Assembly: GCF_027943255.1 (NCBI RefSeq)
Contig: NC_072893.1
Location: 31,890,001 to 31,954,000 of the forward strand
DNA: 64,000 nucleotides
From: Anastrepha obliqua
Lineage: Eukaryota; Arthropoda; Insecta; Diptera; Tephritidae
Direction: 5' to 3'
Shown here: one piece after another, positions 23,669 through 34,727 of the stretch
Position numbering within the stretch: the stretch's first letter is position 1
Layout of the letters: each line of letters begins with the position of its first letter
Notes under the pieces: model-generated
What the model saw: the letters and a program-made list of their open reading frames with translations, nothing else
What the model was told of the DNA's origin: nothing
Databases searched by the model: none
Position numbers and translations under genes: made by a program

Positions 23669-23965
23669 CAATTTTTTCAGTAATCAGTAAAAAAATATTT
23701 TTACTGCAATTTTTTCAGTAATCAGTAAAAAAATATTTTCACTGCAATTTTTTTCAGTAATCAGTAAAAAAATATTTTTACTGCAAATTTTTTTCAGTAA
23801 TCAGTAAAAAAATATTTTTACTGCAATTTTTTTCAGTAATCAGTAAAAAAATATTTTTACTGCAATTTTTTTTCAGTAATCAGTAAAAAAATATTTTTAC
23901 TGCAATTTTTTTCAGTAATCAGTAAAAAAATATTTTTACTGCAAATTTTTTCCAGTAATCAGTAA
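23660..23965. repeat. Right subterminal ~39 bp tandem array of the hAT element
   Basis: About eight units in the inverse orientation of the left array, with TTTTTTCAGTAATCAGTAAA and AAATATTTTTACTGCAA in each. Units are more homogeneous than in the left array. The copy number differs between the two ends. Confidence 0.85.
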
Positions 23966-24234
23966 AAGTTTACTGGTAATGAAAATTAAATTGCAATATC
24001 AGTAAAATATTATATTTACTGCATTTTTACTGTTACTGCAAAGTGCCCACCTATGTGAAATACTATGGAATAGGAAACATCTAGGCGAGGAAGAGGAGGA
24101 ATTGTCTTGGTACAGCCCTCGTCGACGCAGCAGGCGACGGTCGCTGCAAGCGCGAAGGCATTTTAATCACTACCTAAAAAAAAACAAACAAAAAAAATAC
24201 TGAATAAGGAATTACTTGGGTATCACTCGAAACT

Positions 24235-24440
24235 TACACTTAGTTATACTAAAATTCAATGGGCTACAAAATTGCATACGCAAAAAATTTAAAACTGCCT
24301 AACTAAAAAGCTAAAATGTTGATGTAATTTTGAAAAATGTTCTATAAAGTTTGCAACTTGGCGTTGTATGAGTTTTATGCGGTAATATTTTTATGATATA
24401 TTAAAAAAAAAATTGTAGTGTGTCTACCATTTTTGCAACA
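24235..24440. repeat. Relic related to the 41.68 kb inverted repeat
   Basis: TTATACTAAAATTCAATGGG followed by CTACAAAATTGCATAC resembles the right arm at 41845-41900 (CTATACCAAAATTCAATGAT). Later text such as GTTCTATAAAGTTTGCAACT also matches in order. It lacks the partner arm. Confidence 0.45.
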
Positions 24441-24514
24441 GGATGAGAAAAAATCGCAGGCTTACAAATTAATTACGGCAAGGGTAAGTAAATACTGGTT
24501 GTTGGTTGTGCTTC

Positions 24515-24857
24515 TTAAGGGGTTACATGGGTTTCCCCGAGGAAAAAATGGCCTTTTCTCAAAAGTTTTTTTTGTCATATAAATAATGAAATTTTTTAAT
24601 TTCATCAAAATCGGTTGAGTAGTTCTCGGGAAATCTTGCCAACCGACTTTGAAAACACAGTTTTGAGAAAAACGCGTTTGAAGTTTTGAGTAACAATAAA
24701 AGTGGCTTGGAGCGCACATCTTCCAAAGGCTATATCTCCGAAACTTTTATTCGGATCGATTTGAAATTTTAACACAATATTGTAAAACACAATTGTAAAA
24801 TTCAATAGGACAAAAAAAACGACTTTTTAAAACCGTGAAACCCATGTAACCCCTTAA
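24515..24857. mobile_element. TTAA-flanked MITE (piggyBac-type target)
   Basis: Both ends are TTAA followed by the same inverted repeat GGGGTTACATGGGTTTC (24519-24535 and the complement ending at 24853). The 343 bp span including the TTAA sites has no coding capacity. The interior GTTTTGAGAAAAACGCGTTT and AATTTTAACACAATATTG blocks are shared with the longer MITEs at 11871-12568 and, partly, 27416-28128. TTAA target duplication is characteristic of piggyBac transposases. Confidence 0.83.
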
Positions 24858-25086
24858 TTCATGATGATTCAATACGTTTTTCACTAAAACTCTATCCGGC
24901 TTCTACCTAGCAAATGATGTAATAATGGATTGGCGTATACAAGTATACATACAGAAATAGGGTAAGACCGAATCTCCCTCATTTCTTCCAATTTGTAATG
25001 TAGGTATATTTTTAATGTCGCTAACGGGGAATGTCGATGTTTAATGTTTGAAGTAGAAATAATTAAAAATAAAATAAATAATTACC

Positions 25087-25155
25087 GCGTACCCTTCTGT
25101 TAGGTGTTTGGCCGAGCTTCTCCTCCTATTTCTTACGTGCGTCTTGATGTTGTTC
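25087..25155 (-). mobile_element. SINE family 1 fragment (3' part)
   Basis: The plus strand shows GTGTTTGGCCGAGCTTCTCC and GTGCGTCTTGATGTTGTTC, the reverse complement of the SINE tail region seen at 20211-20300. Head and promoter boxes are absent. Confidence 0.65.
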
Positions 25156-25325
25156 AAAATGTTACGCTTTGTATTGTGCAATTATTCATTAAATTTTCAT
25201 GAAACTATCGTTTTAAAAACTGTCAACAATTCCATCTCCAAGACTGAAGATGGTTTTGGCGCTGGATGGCATTTATTTATTCATTAAATTGGACAGTAAC
25301 TACAAACGCTTTTCTGCTTTAAGTA

Positions 25326-26260
25326 AAAGGTTTTCCAATAAGATTTGTTATTCCCGTAAAAGATCAACGGTTTCGTTGCTTGTGTGGCACGTAGCGCCGT
25401 CTTGTTGAAAATAAACGTTGTCTAGATCAATACTATCCAATTCCGGTCATAAAAAATCAATCGTTAATCATCTCTCGATAGCGCAATCCATTCAACGTAA
25501 CTGTTGCAGCTTCATTTTCGAATAGGTAAGGTCCAATGACTCCGCTGGCCCATAAACCGCACCAAACAGTGACACGTTGAGGGTAGAGAAGCTTTTCAAC
25601 AATAACTCTTGGATTTTCTGAGCCCCAGATCCGACAATTTTGCTTGTTGACGAAGCCACCGATATGGAAATGGGCATCATCACTCAAGATGATTTTTCAA
25701 TGGAAAGACACGACGTTTTTGATGATCGACCGGCTTGAATTCTTGTGTTAACTGGTCTTTATAAGCCCTAAGACCCAAATCTTTATGCAAAATACGGTGT
25801 AATGACGTTTGCGGATTACCCAATTCCAAAGAACGACGAGGAATGGACAAATGGACAAATAGACAAAACTGGGTTTTCTTCAACACTTTCGACTACAACA
25901 GCACTATTTTCGGCTGTTCTTGAGCGACGTGTACGGGTTTTATTCTTCACATCACTAACTTGTCCCAACAGCTCGAATTTTTTCACCAATTTCTGTATAG
26001 CGGTCCGACAAGGTGGTTCCCGATGACCCAAAAATGTTCGAGTTTTACGAACCATCTCTACCATCTCTACCAAATTTTCACATTTTCTCATTTTTATAGT
26101 GAATTTTAATAATTTCAATGCGTTGTTTAAGTGAGTGTCGTTCCATTTTTATTAATGGCGTAGTTTCTACTTGTCAAACATCAAAAAATGACTGCTTCAA
26201 AAGTGACATCTACCGAATTAGCGGGTTATTCAAAATAACACCTGTCATTGGAAAGCCCTG
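25326..26260 (-). mobile_element. Rosa-type mariner deletion derivative with both ends
   Basis: The ends align as inverted repeats: CAGGGCTTTCCAATGACAGG at the 5' end (reverse of 26241-26260) and AAAGGTTTTCCAATAAGATT at 25326-25345. TA dinucleotides flank it (25324-25325, 26261-26262). The minus-strand transposase starts at 26146 (MERHSLKQRIEIIKIHYKN) and stops early. Later frames hold KLVKKFELLGQVSDVKNKTR, a FKPVDHQKRRVF segment, SDDAHFHIGGFVNKQNCRIW and VTVWCGLWASGVIGPY. The text then reaches DGATCHTS and ends after ETVDLLRE, so the third catalytic Asp and the C-terminus are deleted. At 935 bp it is about 350 bp short. Confidence 0.83.
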
Positions 26261-26262
26261 TA

Positions 26263-27339
26263 TAATATGTAGCAACGCTATTTCAATCGGAAGTCTTTCC
26301 AACACTTAAAGTAACAAATCTAGTAAAGTCATCCTCATGTCAGATGCTGATTTTTTCAAAGAAAAACTCAAATAAAAAACTTTGCAGCTTGTAACATACA
26401 TATTTTCCTTTCTCACAGCGAAATCTCTTTGCTAAAAAGCCACACACGCGCTCACAATTACAAAGCGTTGCTTACAAACACACGTTCACGCATTCATACC
26501 GAAACTCTTCTACTAGCGGAGGAAAAACGTGTTCTGCCCGTGCGCACAACGCAAGTAGCTGCATTTCAGCTTACATTCTACTACTTTTTCGCAAGTCGAT
26601 TTCCCCACATCAAGTGAAATTACTGAATTACTGCAATGTGAGCTATAGAAAAAAAATTATACTAATTTAAAGAAGCTCATGTTACAATTTTACAAATTTT
26701 CACTAGGCTGCTCTTGCATGTTATAGACCACGACGCCTCCTTCCCCTCGTCGCTCTACGGCAAGCCAGTGCACAGGGAATTCAGCATGGCTTAGTTTGCA
26801 CAAATTTATGACAATTTTCTTTGGGTTGTAATACTTGTTGCTGCAGACATGTTCTGCTTGTCAAACATAGATGCGAAATTTTATCTGCGCAGCGATACAT
26901 TTTCAGCGTTCATAAAAAATAAAATAATTATATTCAGATGCGCTTGTTTGTATTTCTCCACAGAAACGCAATGGCGTTTACTTGTCGACAGAGTTGTTGG
27001 TATGCATTTCAAAGCTTTGTTTTCTTTTTGTTTATTCTTTTTGTGTCTGGCATTTTATTTATTTTTTTATTTTTATTCTTGTAAAGAAAAGCAACTCAAA
27101 TTACATCAATTTATTTACGAATCTGTGCAGCGATTGCTTGGCTGATCCATTCATATAGAGTAGTTTGTGTGTATGTGTGTATATATATATAATCGCTGTG
27201 GTGGCTACAGAAAGATGGAGATATCGTACTGAGGAAATAGTCAAGTAGAAATTGAGAAATTATCAACATCCGCTCATTTCATGTTTTTAATTACTTTGTA
27301 ATTTATCAACATTTATAATGTTTTGGCTAATTTTTTGCA
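26263..27339. other. Spacer, no confident feature
   Basis: AT-rich sequence with a TGTGTGTATATATATATA tract near 27170. The plus-strand frame 26849-27145 is hydrophobic (Phe/Leu-rich) without a recognisable domain. A moderately GC-rich block at 26720-26790 was not identified. Confidence 0.45.
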
Positions 27340-28470
27340 GAAAATTTGTAAATGACAAGCTCTCTTTTACACTCCTTTCTCAGATTAGTGCAGTTGAAAA
27401 GATGGGCTGCTGAATTTAAGAGGTTGCATACGTCCAGCAGCGCCAAAAATGCGCTAAAAGAAAAACTGTTTTTAGAAGGGATAACAATAGAAATAAATAT
27501 AAAAAAATTGCTTACATTTTTTATTAGTACTTAAACTTTGTTAAAATTAATTTCAATTTTTTTTTACAAAAATCAGTATACAAAAAATCACGTAACCCAA
27601 AGTATACTGAAAAAAAGTTGCTCCACGGTCTTCATCATTTCTCTTTGAAATATTGATGGATCTGCAAAAAGTTAAAAATTCTTGTAAAATAAAGTTGTAG
27701 TTACAGTCTGTCGAGCTGGATTTTTAAATTTCAAACAATTTTGCGTCATAATTGTCGCACTTGAATTATATTTATAAAATTTTTTAATAAAAATATTAAA
27801 AATCCGACTCGAACGACTATAGAGAAAACACTTTCGAATATTTAAAAAAAAGTCGCATCAAAAAATATTAAAATATATATTATCATGTAGACCGTGCCGA
27901 AATAAGTCGTTTCGAGAAAAACGAGTTTAACGGCCAGCTGCGTCAAACGAAGGACAACTACCTGTGCGCAATAAACTCTCGTCGGGAAGTTACATTTTCT
28001 ACCATAACTTTGTATCTTTGGGAAATTTTTACAATCGACTTCCACAGTAATATGCCTAAAACTATAAAGAATAATAATCTTTAAAAAAATCGATTTTTTG
28101 AAAATTCTGGACGTATGTTACCCCTTAAACGTGATCGTACAAACCTTGAAAATGATCCACGTCAAGGACAAGAAATTATAGAAAAAATAGATGAAATCGT
28201 ATTGGGAAATCGTCGAGTGACTGAAAGTGAATTAGTAGATGCCCTAGGCATCTCATTGGGAAGAGCAAGCAAAAATTCAACTGAAGTATTCAGTTTCAGG
28301 GTTTCAGAAAGCTTTGTGCTCAATGGGTGCCGCATTCGCTAACAATAGAACAAAAACGCATTCGAATGCGACTTTCCCAACAGCATTTAGCGCGTTTTCG
28401 AAAGGATAAAATGGATTTTGTGTGCCAATTCTTCACTATGGATGAGACTTGAGTCTATCACCTAGTGGCT
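27340..28470 (+). mobile_element. Mariner remnant split by a TTAA MITE
   Basis: Before the MITE the frame ends ...QLKRWAAEF. After it the frame resumes KRDRTNLENDPRQGQEIIEK, then IVLGNRRVTESELVDALGIS. Further on come GFRKLCAQWVPHSLTIEQKR and RFRKDKMDFVCQFFTMDET. These are the DNA-binding domain, the WVPH linker and the first catalytic Asp (in MDET) of a mariner transposase. A stop follows MDET and the rest is gone. Excising the MITE with one TTAA rejoins E-F-K-R in frame. Confidence 0.8.
27416..28128. mobile_element. ~705 bp MITE in mariner, TTAA target duplication
   Basis: Left end TTAAGAGGTTGCATACGTCC (27416-27435) and the reverse of the right end, TTAAGGGGTAACATACGTCC, differ at two or three positions. 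The TTAA at 27416-27419 and 28125-28128 derive from a single TTTAAA in the mariner frame. No transposase is encoded. The interior has GAGAAAAACGAGTTTAA, a theme shared with the other TTAA-type MITEs here. Confidence 0.85.
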
Positions 28471-29779
28471 TGCACTTTTTACAGAATAATACTAATAGAG
28501 TAAAGCAGTTCCTAAGTAAGAGATTAAAAAAAATCGATAAATTTATTTTAACAGACCAAAGAAGCTTGCTTTGCTTGCCGGTGAGGTGCATCCGCGCTTT
28601 TTTCTAATCGATCAAAATCGCCTACACGCTGATAAAATTAATCAATGGGAAGCAAATCTGGACAACAAAGGAAGCCAGAATGCCTGGTAAATACAGTGAA
28701 ACTCAATATTTTTTTATTGTTGTAGTTGATGTGTGTGCCCCTAACTATCTACACTTTATTAGTGTACCGATACCGAGCTTAACTCCGCTGCGTCTCATTA
28801 TTCATGAGGCTCATGTCTACTCTGCGCTGAGTTGAAAGTCGTTAGTGTTGATATGTTCAAATGTTCAATAGCTCAACAAAAGAACTGAGACATTGTTTAT
28901 CTTTTGGGTAGGCCAAGCAGCAAGTACATATTTTATATTTGCTTTTTGATTAAAATATTAACTAACAGCAACGCCCAACTGCGTTGTTGTGAAGTGTGTG
29001 GGTTTTATTAGTCAGTTTGTGCCCATGAAACTCAAGTAGTTCATTATAGTTTTGGACCTCTGTAGATATTTTAAATATGTAAAACATTCTCGCATGTAAA
29101 AATATTATATAATATAATATGTTATTGCTGTTTTAATTATGCTAATTCCTAAGTGCACAAAATAAAATGAGTCGAGCTGTGCGGAACCTCTTTTGGTTTC
29201 GAGCGGTTTTGGAGAAGCTGATGGCCGTGCTGAACAAAATTCTGAAGAGCCATACGATGAATATAAAAATTGGAAACGACTTCATTAGAGGCAGCTCACT
29301 TTCGTTCTATCAGAAGTGGTTTTAAGGTCGACGAGAATGTATGGGACGTGGAATAGATTTTATAGAATTAATAAAAAAAAAAAATAAAAAAAAAGAAAGG
29401 AATGTGAATATCTTTGTATGAATTTGTCAAGCTCGAAACCACACAGATAAAACCCAATCAATTGATTTGAAGGCCTTAAGTCTTTCACACTGTACTATCG
29501 TTGGAGATGAGAGTTATATGGCTCACAAATGGCAGAATCGGTTTTCTTGTGGATTGGACGGAGTCTATTTCGGTATAAACGACTTGGCATGTACTCATAT
29601 ATATATAAGAGACCAGTTATTCTTCTTCATCTTTATTGTAGGACCTAGGGACCTAGGTTTTTTTCAGCGAAAAGAATTACAATATGTTATATGTTACCTT
29701 CCTACATCAAACGACAGACTTTTGTAACTCAGTAGAATTGCATTTAAACACATCCTTTACCACAAGTTTCCCAACGAGA
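28471..29779. other. Unassigned; one A-rich-tailed relic
   Basis: At 29165-29395 a short frame ending in FYQKWF is followed by an A-rich run (29370-29395), which might be a processed or LINE-type tail, but the source is not recognised. Nothing else between 28471 and 29779 could be assigned; the frame at 29467-29727 has no clear motif. Confidence 0.35.
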
Positions 29780-30390
29780 GAAGACTGGGACAATGGGGTA
29801 AAGGACAATAGAAGCAGAATTAGCATCTATACTGATGGTTCCAAGCTAAATGATCAAGTAGGCGGAGGTCTTAACAGGGCATTGTCTGAGTGGGAGGTAT
29901 GCCAGTAGACTGGGAGCGCCCTATAAGGACTATTGTAGAAGCTGTAACAACGTCGAAGAAGAAGAAACTATAGATCACTCTCAATGCGGGTGCATGGCTC
30001 TAGATAGAAGAAGGTTCAATATTTTAGGAAAAAGTTCCCTGAATAACTTGGCAGAAGTAGCCAATATAAAAATAACAAGCCTTGTTAGATATATTAAAGC
30101 CACAGGTTAGTTCAATGGGTACCTCTCGGGGATAGAGCTCCAAAGTTTACTTAGATTCGCAAAAGACGCAGACGTATTACAAGATATTTACTACAAAGAA
30201 ACGTAAGGGTCTAGCTCCATCTGGTAACACTAAGGATCAATAGGTCTATGTGATGGCTTCAGACAGCCAAGTCAACATAACCTAACCTAGTTCAATGAGG
30301 ACAATGTAGAATGAGGAGAGGGGACTGCCCTGGTGGTATCATAATAGGCCTACAGCAGGCCTAGGTGTGTCAACCGACAACCACTATACC
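29780..30390 (+). mobile_element. RNase H LINE 3' fragment with internal deletion, then a second LINE tail
   Basis: RISIYTDGSKLNDQVGGG (about 29818-29870) is the start of RNase H. Within a few codons the text jumps to GRYASRLGAPYKDYCRSCNN, VEEEETIDHSQCGCMALDRR and LAEVANIKITSLVRYIKATG, the cysteine-rich C-terminus. Most of RNase H is therefore deleted. The tail ends in AACATAACCTAACCTAG (30277-30293). Immediately after it, 30294-30390 carries a different LINE tail with GGTATCATAATAGGCCTA and CTACCTAT. Confidence 0.75.
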
Positions 30391-30559
30391 TACCTATATA
30401 AAAATATAATTATAGCGTATCTGGACGTACAACACTCGTGTCAACGCTTTGTTGCTCTACCTGGAGGTCGTGCTGTTTTAAGTTGACCTTTTATCACAAT
30501 CTTTGCAAACCGATCGTCTGCTATTCCCTTTACAAGCTGGTTCCATTATTTTCTTATCT

Positions 30560-30850
30560 TGAGGCTCCATTTTACTACGTCAGTGATTTCGCACAACTCT
30601 CGTATCTTCTCGTTTCGTTGTGTAGCCAGCTTTTGCTCGCAGAGTTTTCATTACGATGGTGGATATTATTCGCTCTGTTGTAGTTGTATCCGCTCGAGTT
30701 TCAATTTCGTATGCCATAATTGACCTTGCGAATGTCTTATATATGAGAACTTTGCTCTTGATGCTCATTGATTTGTTTTGCCATATAACATCGCTTAAAC
30801 ACCCAGACACCCGTACGGATTTTTCGGATTGATTTCGCTTTTGATTTCAC
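30560..30850 (-). mobile_element. LINE RT C-terminal fragment (no RNase H)
   Basis: The minus-strand frame reads GCLSDVIWQNKSMSIKSKVL, IYKTFARSIMAYEIETRADT and then RIISTIVMKTLRAKAGYTTK. This matches the stretch after the reverse-transcriptase palm of LINEs that lack RNase H, where the consensus carries an IYK..VRPI..YG.ET motif. It is a short isolated piece without a tail. Confidence 0.65.
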
Positions 30851-32099
30851 TTCATCAACGACATTTCTTGGAGATATTATTTTGCGCCTAGCACAGAATC
30901 GCGTTTGTCAACTGTGTGCGTTTTATCAATTCTTTTTATTGAGGTTATTGTACCAGCGTAAAATATTCCCTATAAATTTTCGGTAGATGCTGCTTAAGTG
31001 GCAGTCCATTTCCGAATTGTGTACCAAATCGGTTCCGTACCGCAGAACCAACTGTTGGAGAAATGCACCGCCGGCTTTGAACAGCCATTCACCAGCGATA
31101 CAGGCGTGTTTTTGTTTTTGGTTTTTTGTTTTTTATCGCGTAATTATTGCTCTCGCCTCATATTGGTCGTGTGACAAAAACTTACGCGACGTCTCCAAAT
31201 AGTGGTGCGTGCGTGCACATTCTTAGACGAGTCAATTGAAATGTGTGACTGGAATGCAAAGTAAAATTTGTTAAAAAATTCTACCCGCTAATGTTGGCAA
31301 AACGCAGCCAAGTAAAGACTTTCCACTTCTAAGCCACACAGTTTTCTTTTTACTAATTTGGAGCGTTAAAAAGTTTACCCCAAATCGAATATAATAACTG
31401 GTCTGTCTGTATGTACATATTTTTTGCATTGCACGTGCTGCGTGTCATACCGATTAGTGTACCCACATGATGTTACATGTACATACGCTCACATATTTAT
31501 GCACTTATGAAAGTCGAGTCATAAACGTGTCAGCTTATCTGTGTTTGACCCGCTTTTGTGACGAGGTCATTTAAAAACATTTGTAAACTATTCGCTCTCA
31601 CTTAATCGTCGTTCAATTAGTCATTAACTTTTTCTCAATAGATTGTCTTGTATGTGTATGTATATGTATGTACGAGTATATATGTATTGTCTACTTCTGG
31701 GGAAGTGTCAGCAAAAACGACGAAGAGGTTGTAACGTTGAAAATCTGCAAAGTGCATGGCGAAAATGAATGCGCAAAAAGGTGCTGGGCAAAAGGGGAAT
31801 GCATAGAAATTTTTCATAGTGGCTGGTGCTTTTTCAATACCCAATTGTTGATACGAAGATGAATTGGCTAGTCAAGGTAAAATTATGGTTGTGGTCAAAG
31901 AAATAAGACATTTTCAAAAACAAAGAAATAATAAATAAGTAAATAAAGTTTTAAAAAGAGCAAAAAAAAAAATAAGTAAACCAGTTTTTTCAGAGACAAC
32001 TAAGGCGATATCTAAACAAAATAATTGAACAATATCAATATTCGTCAGCGCTTTAGCTGTGAGACAATTCGCATTATGTTTACAATAGGGTGTACCATT
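30851..32099. other. Spacer, no confident feature
   Basis: No element ends, domains or RNA genes were recognised. The short frames at 31635-31862 lie over TATATGTATG-type tracts and look fortuitous. Confidence 0.45.
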
Positions 32100-33330
32100 A
32101 AGACCACATATATTGAAAAAAAATGGTGAAATTGACTATGAAATCTCAAAGAATATGGGACAAACAAACAAACATTTACTATAAAATGGCAAAGGATGTG
32201 AATTTTTATGAGACAAACAAACAAAAGTTTACTATAAAATGTTAAAGAATATCAATTTTTATGTGGCAAACGAAGAAAAATTTGCTATAAAATCGTAAAT
32301 AATATGAATTTTTATGGGACAAACAATCACAAATCGGCTATAAAATCTCAAAGAATATAAATTTTGAATATGAAACAAACAAAACCTACTAAAAAATCTC
32401 AAAGAATATAAATTTTTATGGGACAAATTGAAATTTATTAAAAAATTTCAAAGAGTATGAATTTTTATGGGACAAACAAACAAAAGTTTACTATAAAATC
32501 TTAAAGAATATCAATTTTTATGGGACAAACGAGCAAAAATGTACTATAAAATCGCAAAGAATATGAATTTTTATGGGACAAACCAACAAAAATTTACTAT
32601 AAAATCGCAAACAATATAAATTTATATAGAACAAACAAACAAAAATCGGCTATAAAATGGCAAAGGATATGAAGTTTTTATGCCTTATGAATTCTTATAG
32701 GACAAACAAACAAAAATTTGCTATAAAATCGCAAAGAATATGAATTTACATAGAACAAACAAACAAAAATCGGCTATAAATTAGCAAAGGATATGAATTT
32801 TTATAGGGCAAACAAACAAACATTTACTATAAAATGGCAAAGGATGTGAATTTTTATGGGGTACACGAATGAAATTTTGCTATAAAATCGCAAAGAATAG
32901 GAATTTTTATGGGACAAACAAATACAAATTTACTAAACAATCTCAAAGAATATGAATTTATATGGGACGAACAAATACAAATCGGCTATAAAATCTCAAA
33001 GAATTTGCATTTCTATGGGGCAAACAAATAAAAATTTACTAAAAAATCTCAAAGAATATAAATTTTTAGGGGGCAAACAAAAATTTACTATAAAATCTCA
33101 AAGAGTATGATTTTTTATGGGACAAACAAACAAAAATTTACTACAAAATCTCACAGAATATGTATTTTGATTATGAAACAAACAAAAACTTTCTAAAAAA
33201 CTCAAAGAATATAGATTTTTAGGGCACAAACAAAAATTTACTATAAAATCTATAAGGATCTATAAAGAGCATAAATTTTTATGGAATATGAATTTTTATG
33301 GGACAACCATTTTTCAGCTCACTCTCCCTA
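32100..33330. repeat. ~53 bp satellite, about 21-22 units
   Basis: The unit is GGGACAAACAAACAAAAATT, TACTATAAAATCGCAAAGAA and TATGAATTTTTAT in order. Successive GGGACAAAC anchors are about 53 bp apart (for example 32157 to 32210). Variation is mainly substitution in the AAAATCNCAAAG block and small indels. Homology fades at 32100 and after 33310. No frame longer than a few units persists. Confidence 0.9.
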
Positions 33331-34727
33331 GGAATATCTCAAACTATAAGCCGCGAGAAAAATAATTTTTCGTCTTCTTTTTCTAAAAGTAAGTTTCCTT
33401 TCGTACAATTCGTAGATGTGAGGCAGTTTCTGCGTATGCCATCGCACATGACCAGAAAAATTAGTTCACTCCACCCTAGCATACGTCCATATTACTTCCT
33501 ATACAAATATGTCTTATTTGCACTCATTTGTGGTACAACGAAAATAAATTTAAAAATTTAAAAACATTATAATTTGTTTGGAACTCATATACAAACGTCC
33601 AACTGGATTTCGGATTATCTGGCTTGGCCCTGACATCCGCATAATCAAGATTTTACTGCACGAGAAAAGGCCTTCTTATTCATATTTGTATTACAAAAAC
33701 AGAAAAAAATGTTGATAATCAGATTATTCATTATTTCGCGCTCATTAATTTGCTATATCGGCCATTGCATGACATAAGCAAAAGTAATTATTGCTACTTA
33801 CCCGCAATTCAGAAGGTTTTGCTAAATTTTGGCACACAGAAGAATTCAATTACTGAAATTTAGCACAGAACTGAAGTTCGAGCGATTGTGAATGGCGGTG
33901 TTTTATTATTTGAAACCGCAAATTGAATTTTGCTGATTTTTTATTTTGTACAAAATTTTTATTTTATTTTTTAAATTTTTACTGTCCTTTTTTTTACTTA
34001 AGCTTTTATTTATACGCTCATACACGTATTTACGTATATGCATTCATTTCATTTTAAGCAATTCTTTATTTTTTATCTTTTGGTTCTTATTATTTTAATT
34101 ATATGCCTGAGTCATCACCCAAACTTTGTGGTTGCTAACTTCTAAATGTGAGTAACTGACGAAACTAACTTTTCTGAAAGATTTTTAAAAACATGTTTTC
34201 GTAAATGCATTTACCAAACTGGTTGCTAAAAGTAATAATTTTCATTAAACGCTTCAAATATTTAATGGGCTTGATTTTTATTTTTATTTTATTTTTGATT
34301 TTTATTTTTTGTTTTTTGTTCTGTTTTGTTTTGTTGCCATGTAGGGTTGATTTATGTTTCCTTATACATTTTTAGAAACTTGACATTGCAACCAGCTAAT
34401 TGAAATTTATTGGAATCATTTAGAAATTCTGTGCAACACCTTAGAAGCTTTGTGTTGGCAGACAGGATTAATTAAGACATTTTTTACTTCACTGCAACTG
34501 CTTAAAAAATTTATATTCGCCGCGAACTGAACGCAGTAACTTATTTCCCAATTATAAATGCATAAAGTGCAAGTTTTTATGGTTAAATTTAAGTTTTTAA
34601 TTAGTTTAATTATTAACAGCAAAAGCTTGAAGCTTAATTTAGAACTAAAAATAAAATCGGAACAATTTTCTATCTTCAAAAATTATTCAAAATTGGGCAG
34701 TAAAACTGGTTTCTGGTAAAAATAAAT
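33331..34727. other. Spacer, no confident feature
   Basis: Very AT-rich sequence with T-rich tracts near 33960 and 34275-34330. No recognised element. Confidence 0.5.

Larger units (their letters stand above)
22691..24055. mobile_element. hAT element with long tandem-repeat inverted ends, 8-bp target duplication
   Basis: The 1365 bp element begins CATAGGTGGGCAC and ends GTGCCCACCTATG. It is flanked by exact 8-bp repeats TGAAATAC (22683-22690 and 24056-24063). Behind each terminus lies an inverted array of a ~39 bp unit (TTTTACTGATTACTGAAAAA followed by TTGCAGTAAAAATATT), about six units at 22790-23035 and about eight at 23660-23960. The ~620 bp core keeps a hAT C-terminal dimerisation motif (23585-23668). 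The 8-bp duplication, CA...TG ends and that motif together support hAT. The transposase is mostly deleted, so this copy is non-autonomous. Confidence 0.88.

Noticed and set aside
29165..29395. Processed pseudogene with A tail
   Set aside because: The A-rich run is real, but the upstream frame is too short and unrecognised to name a source.
32100..33330. CRISPR-like regular array
   Set aside because: Units are contiguous and homologous along their whole length with no unique spacers; the genome is eukaryotic.
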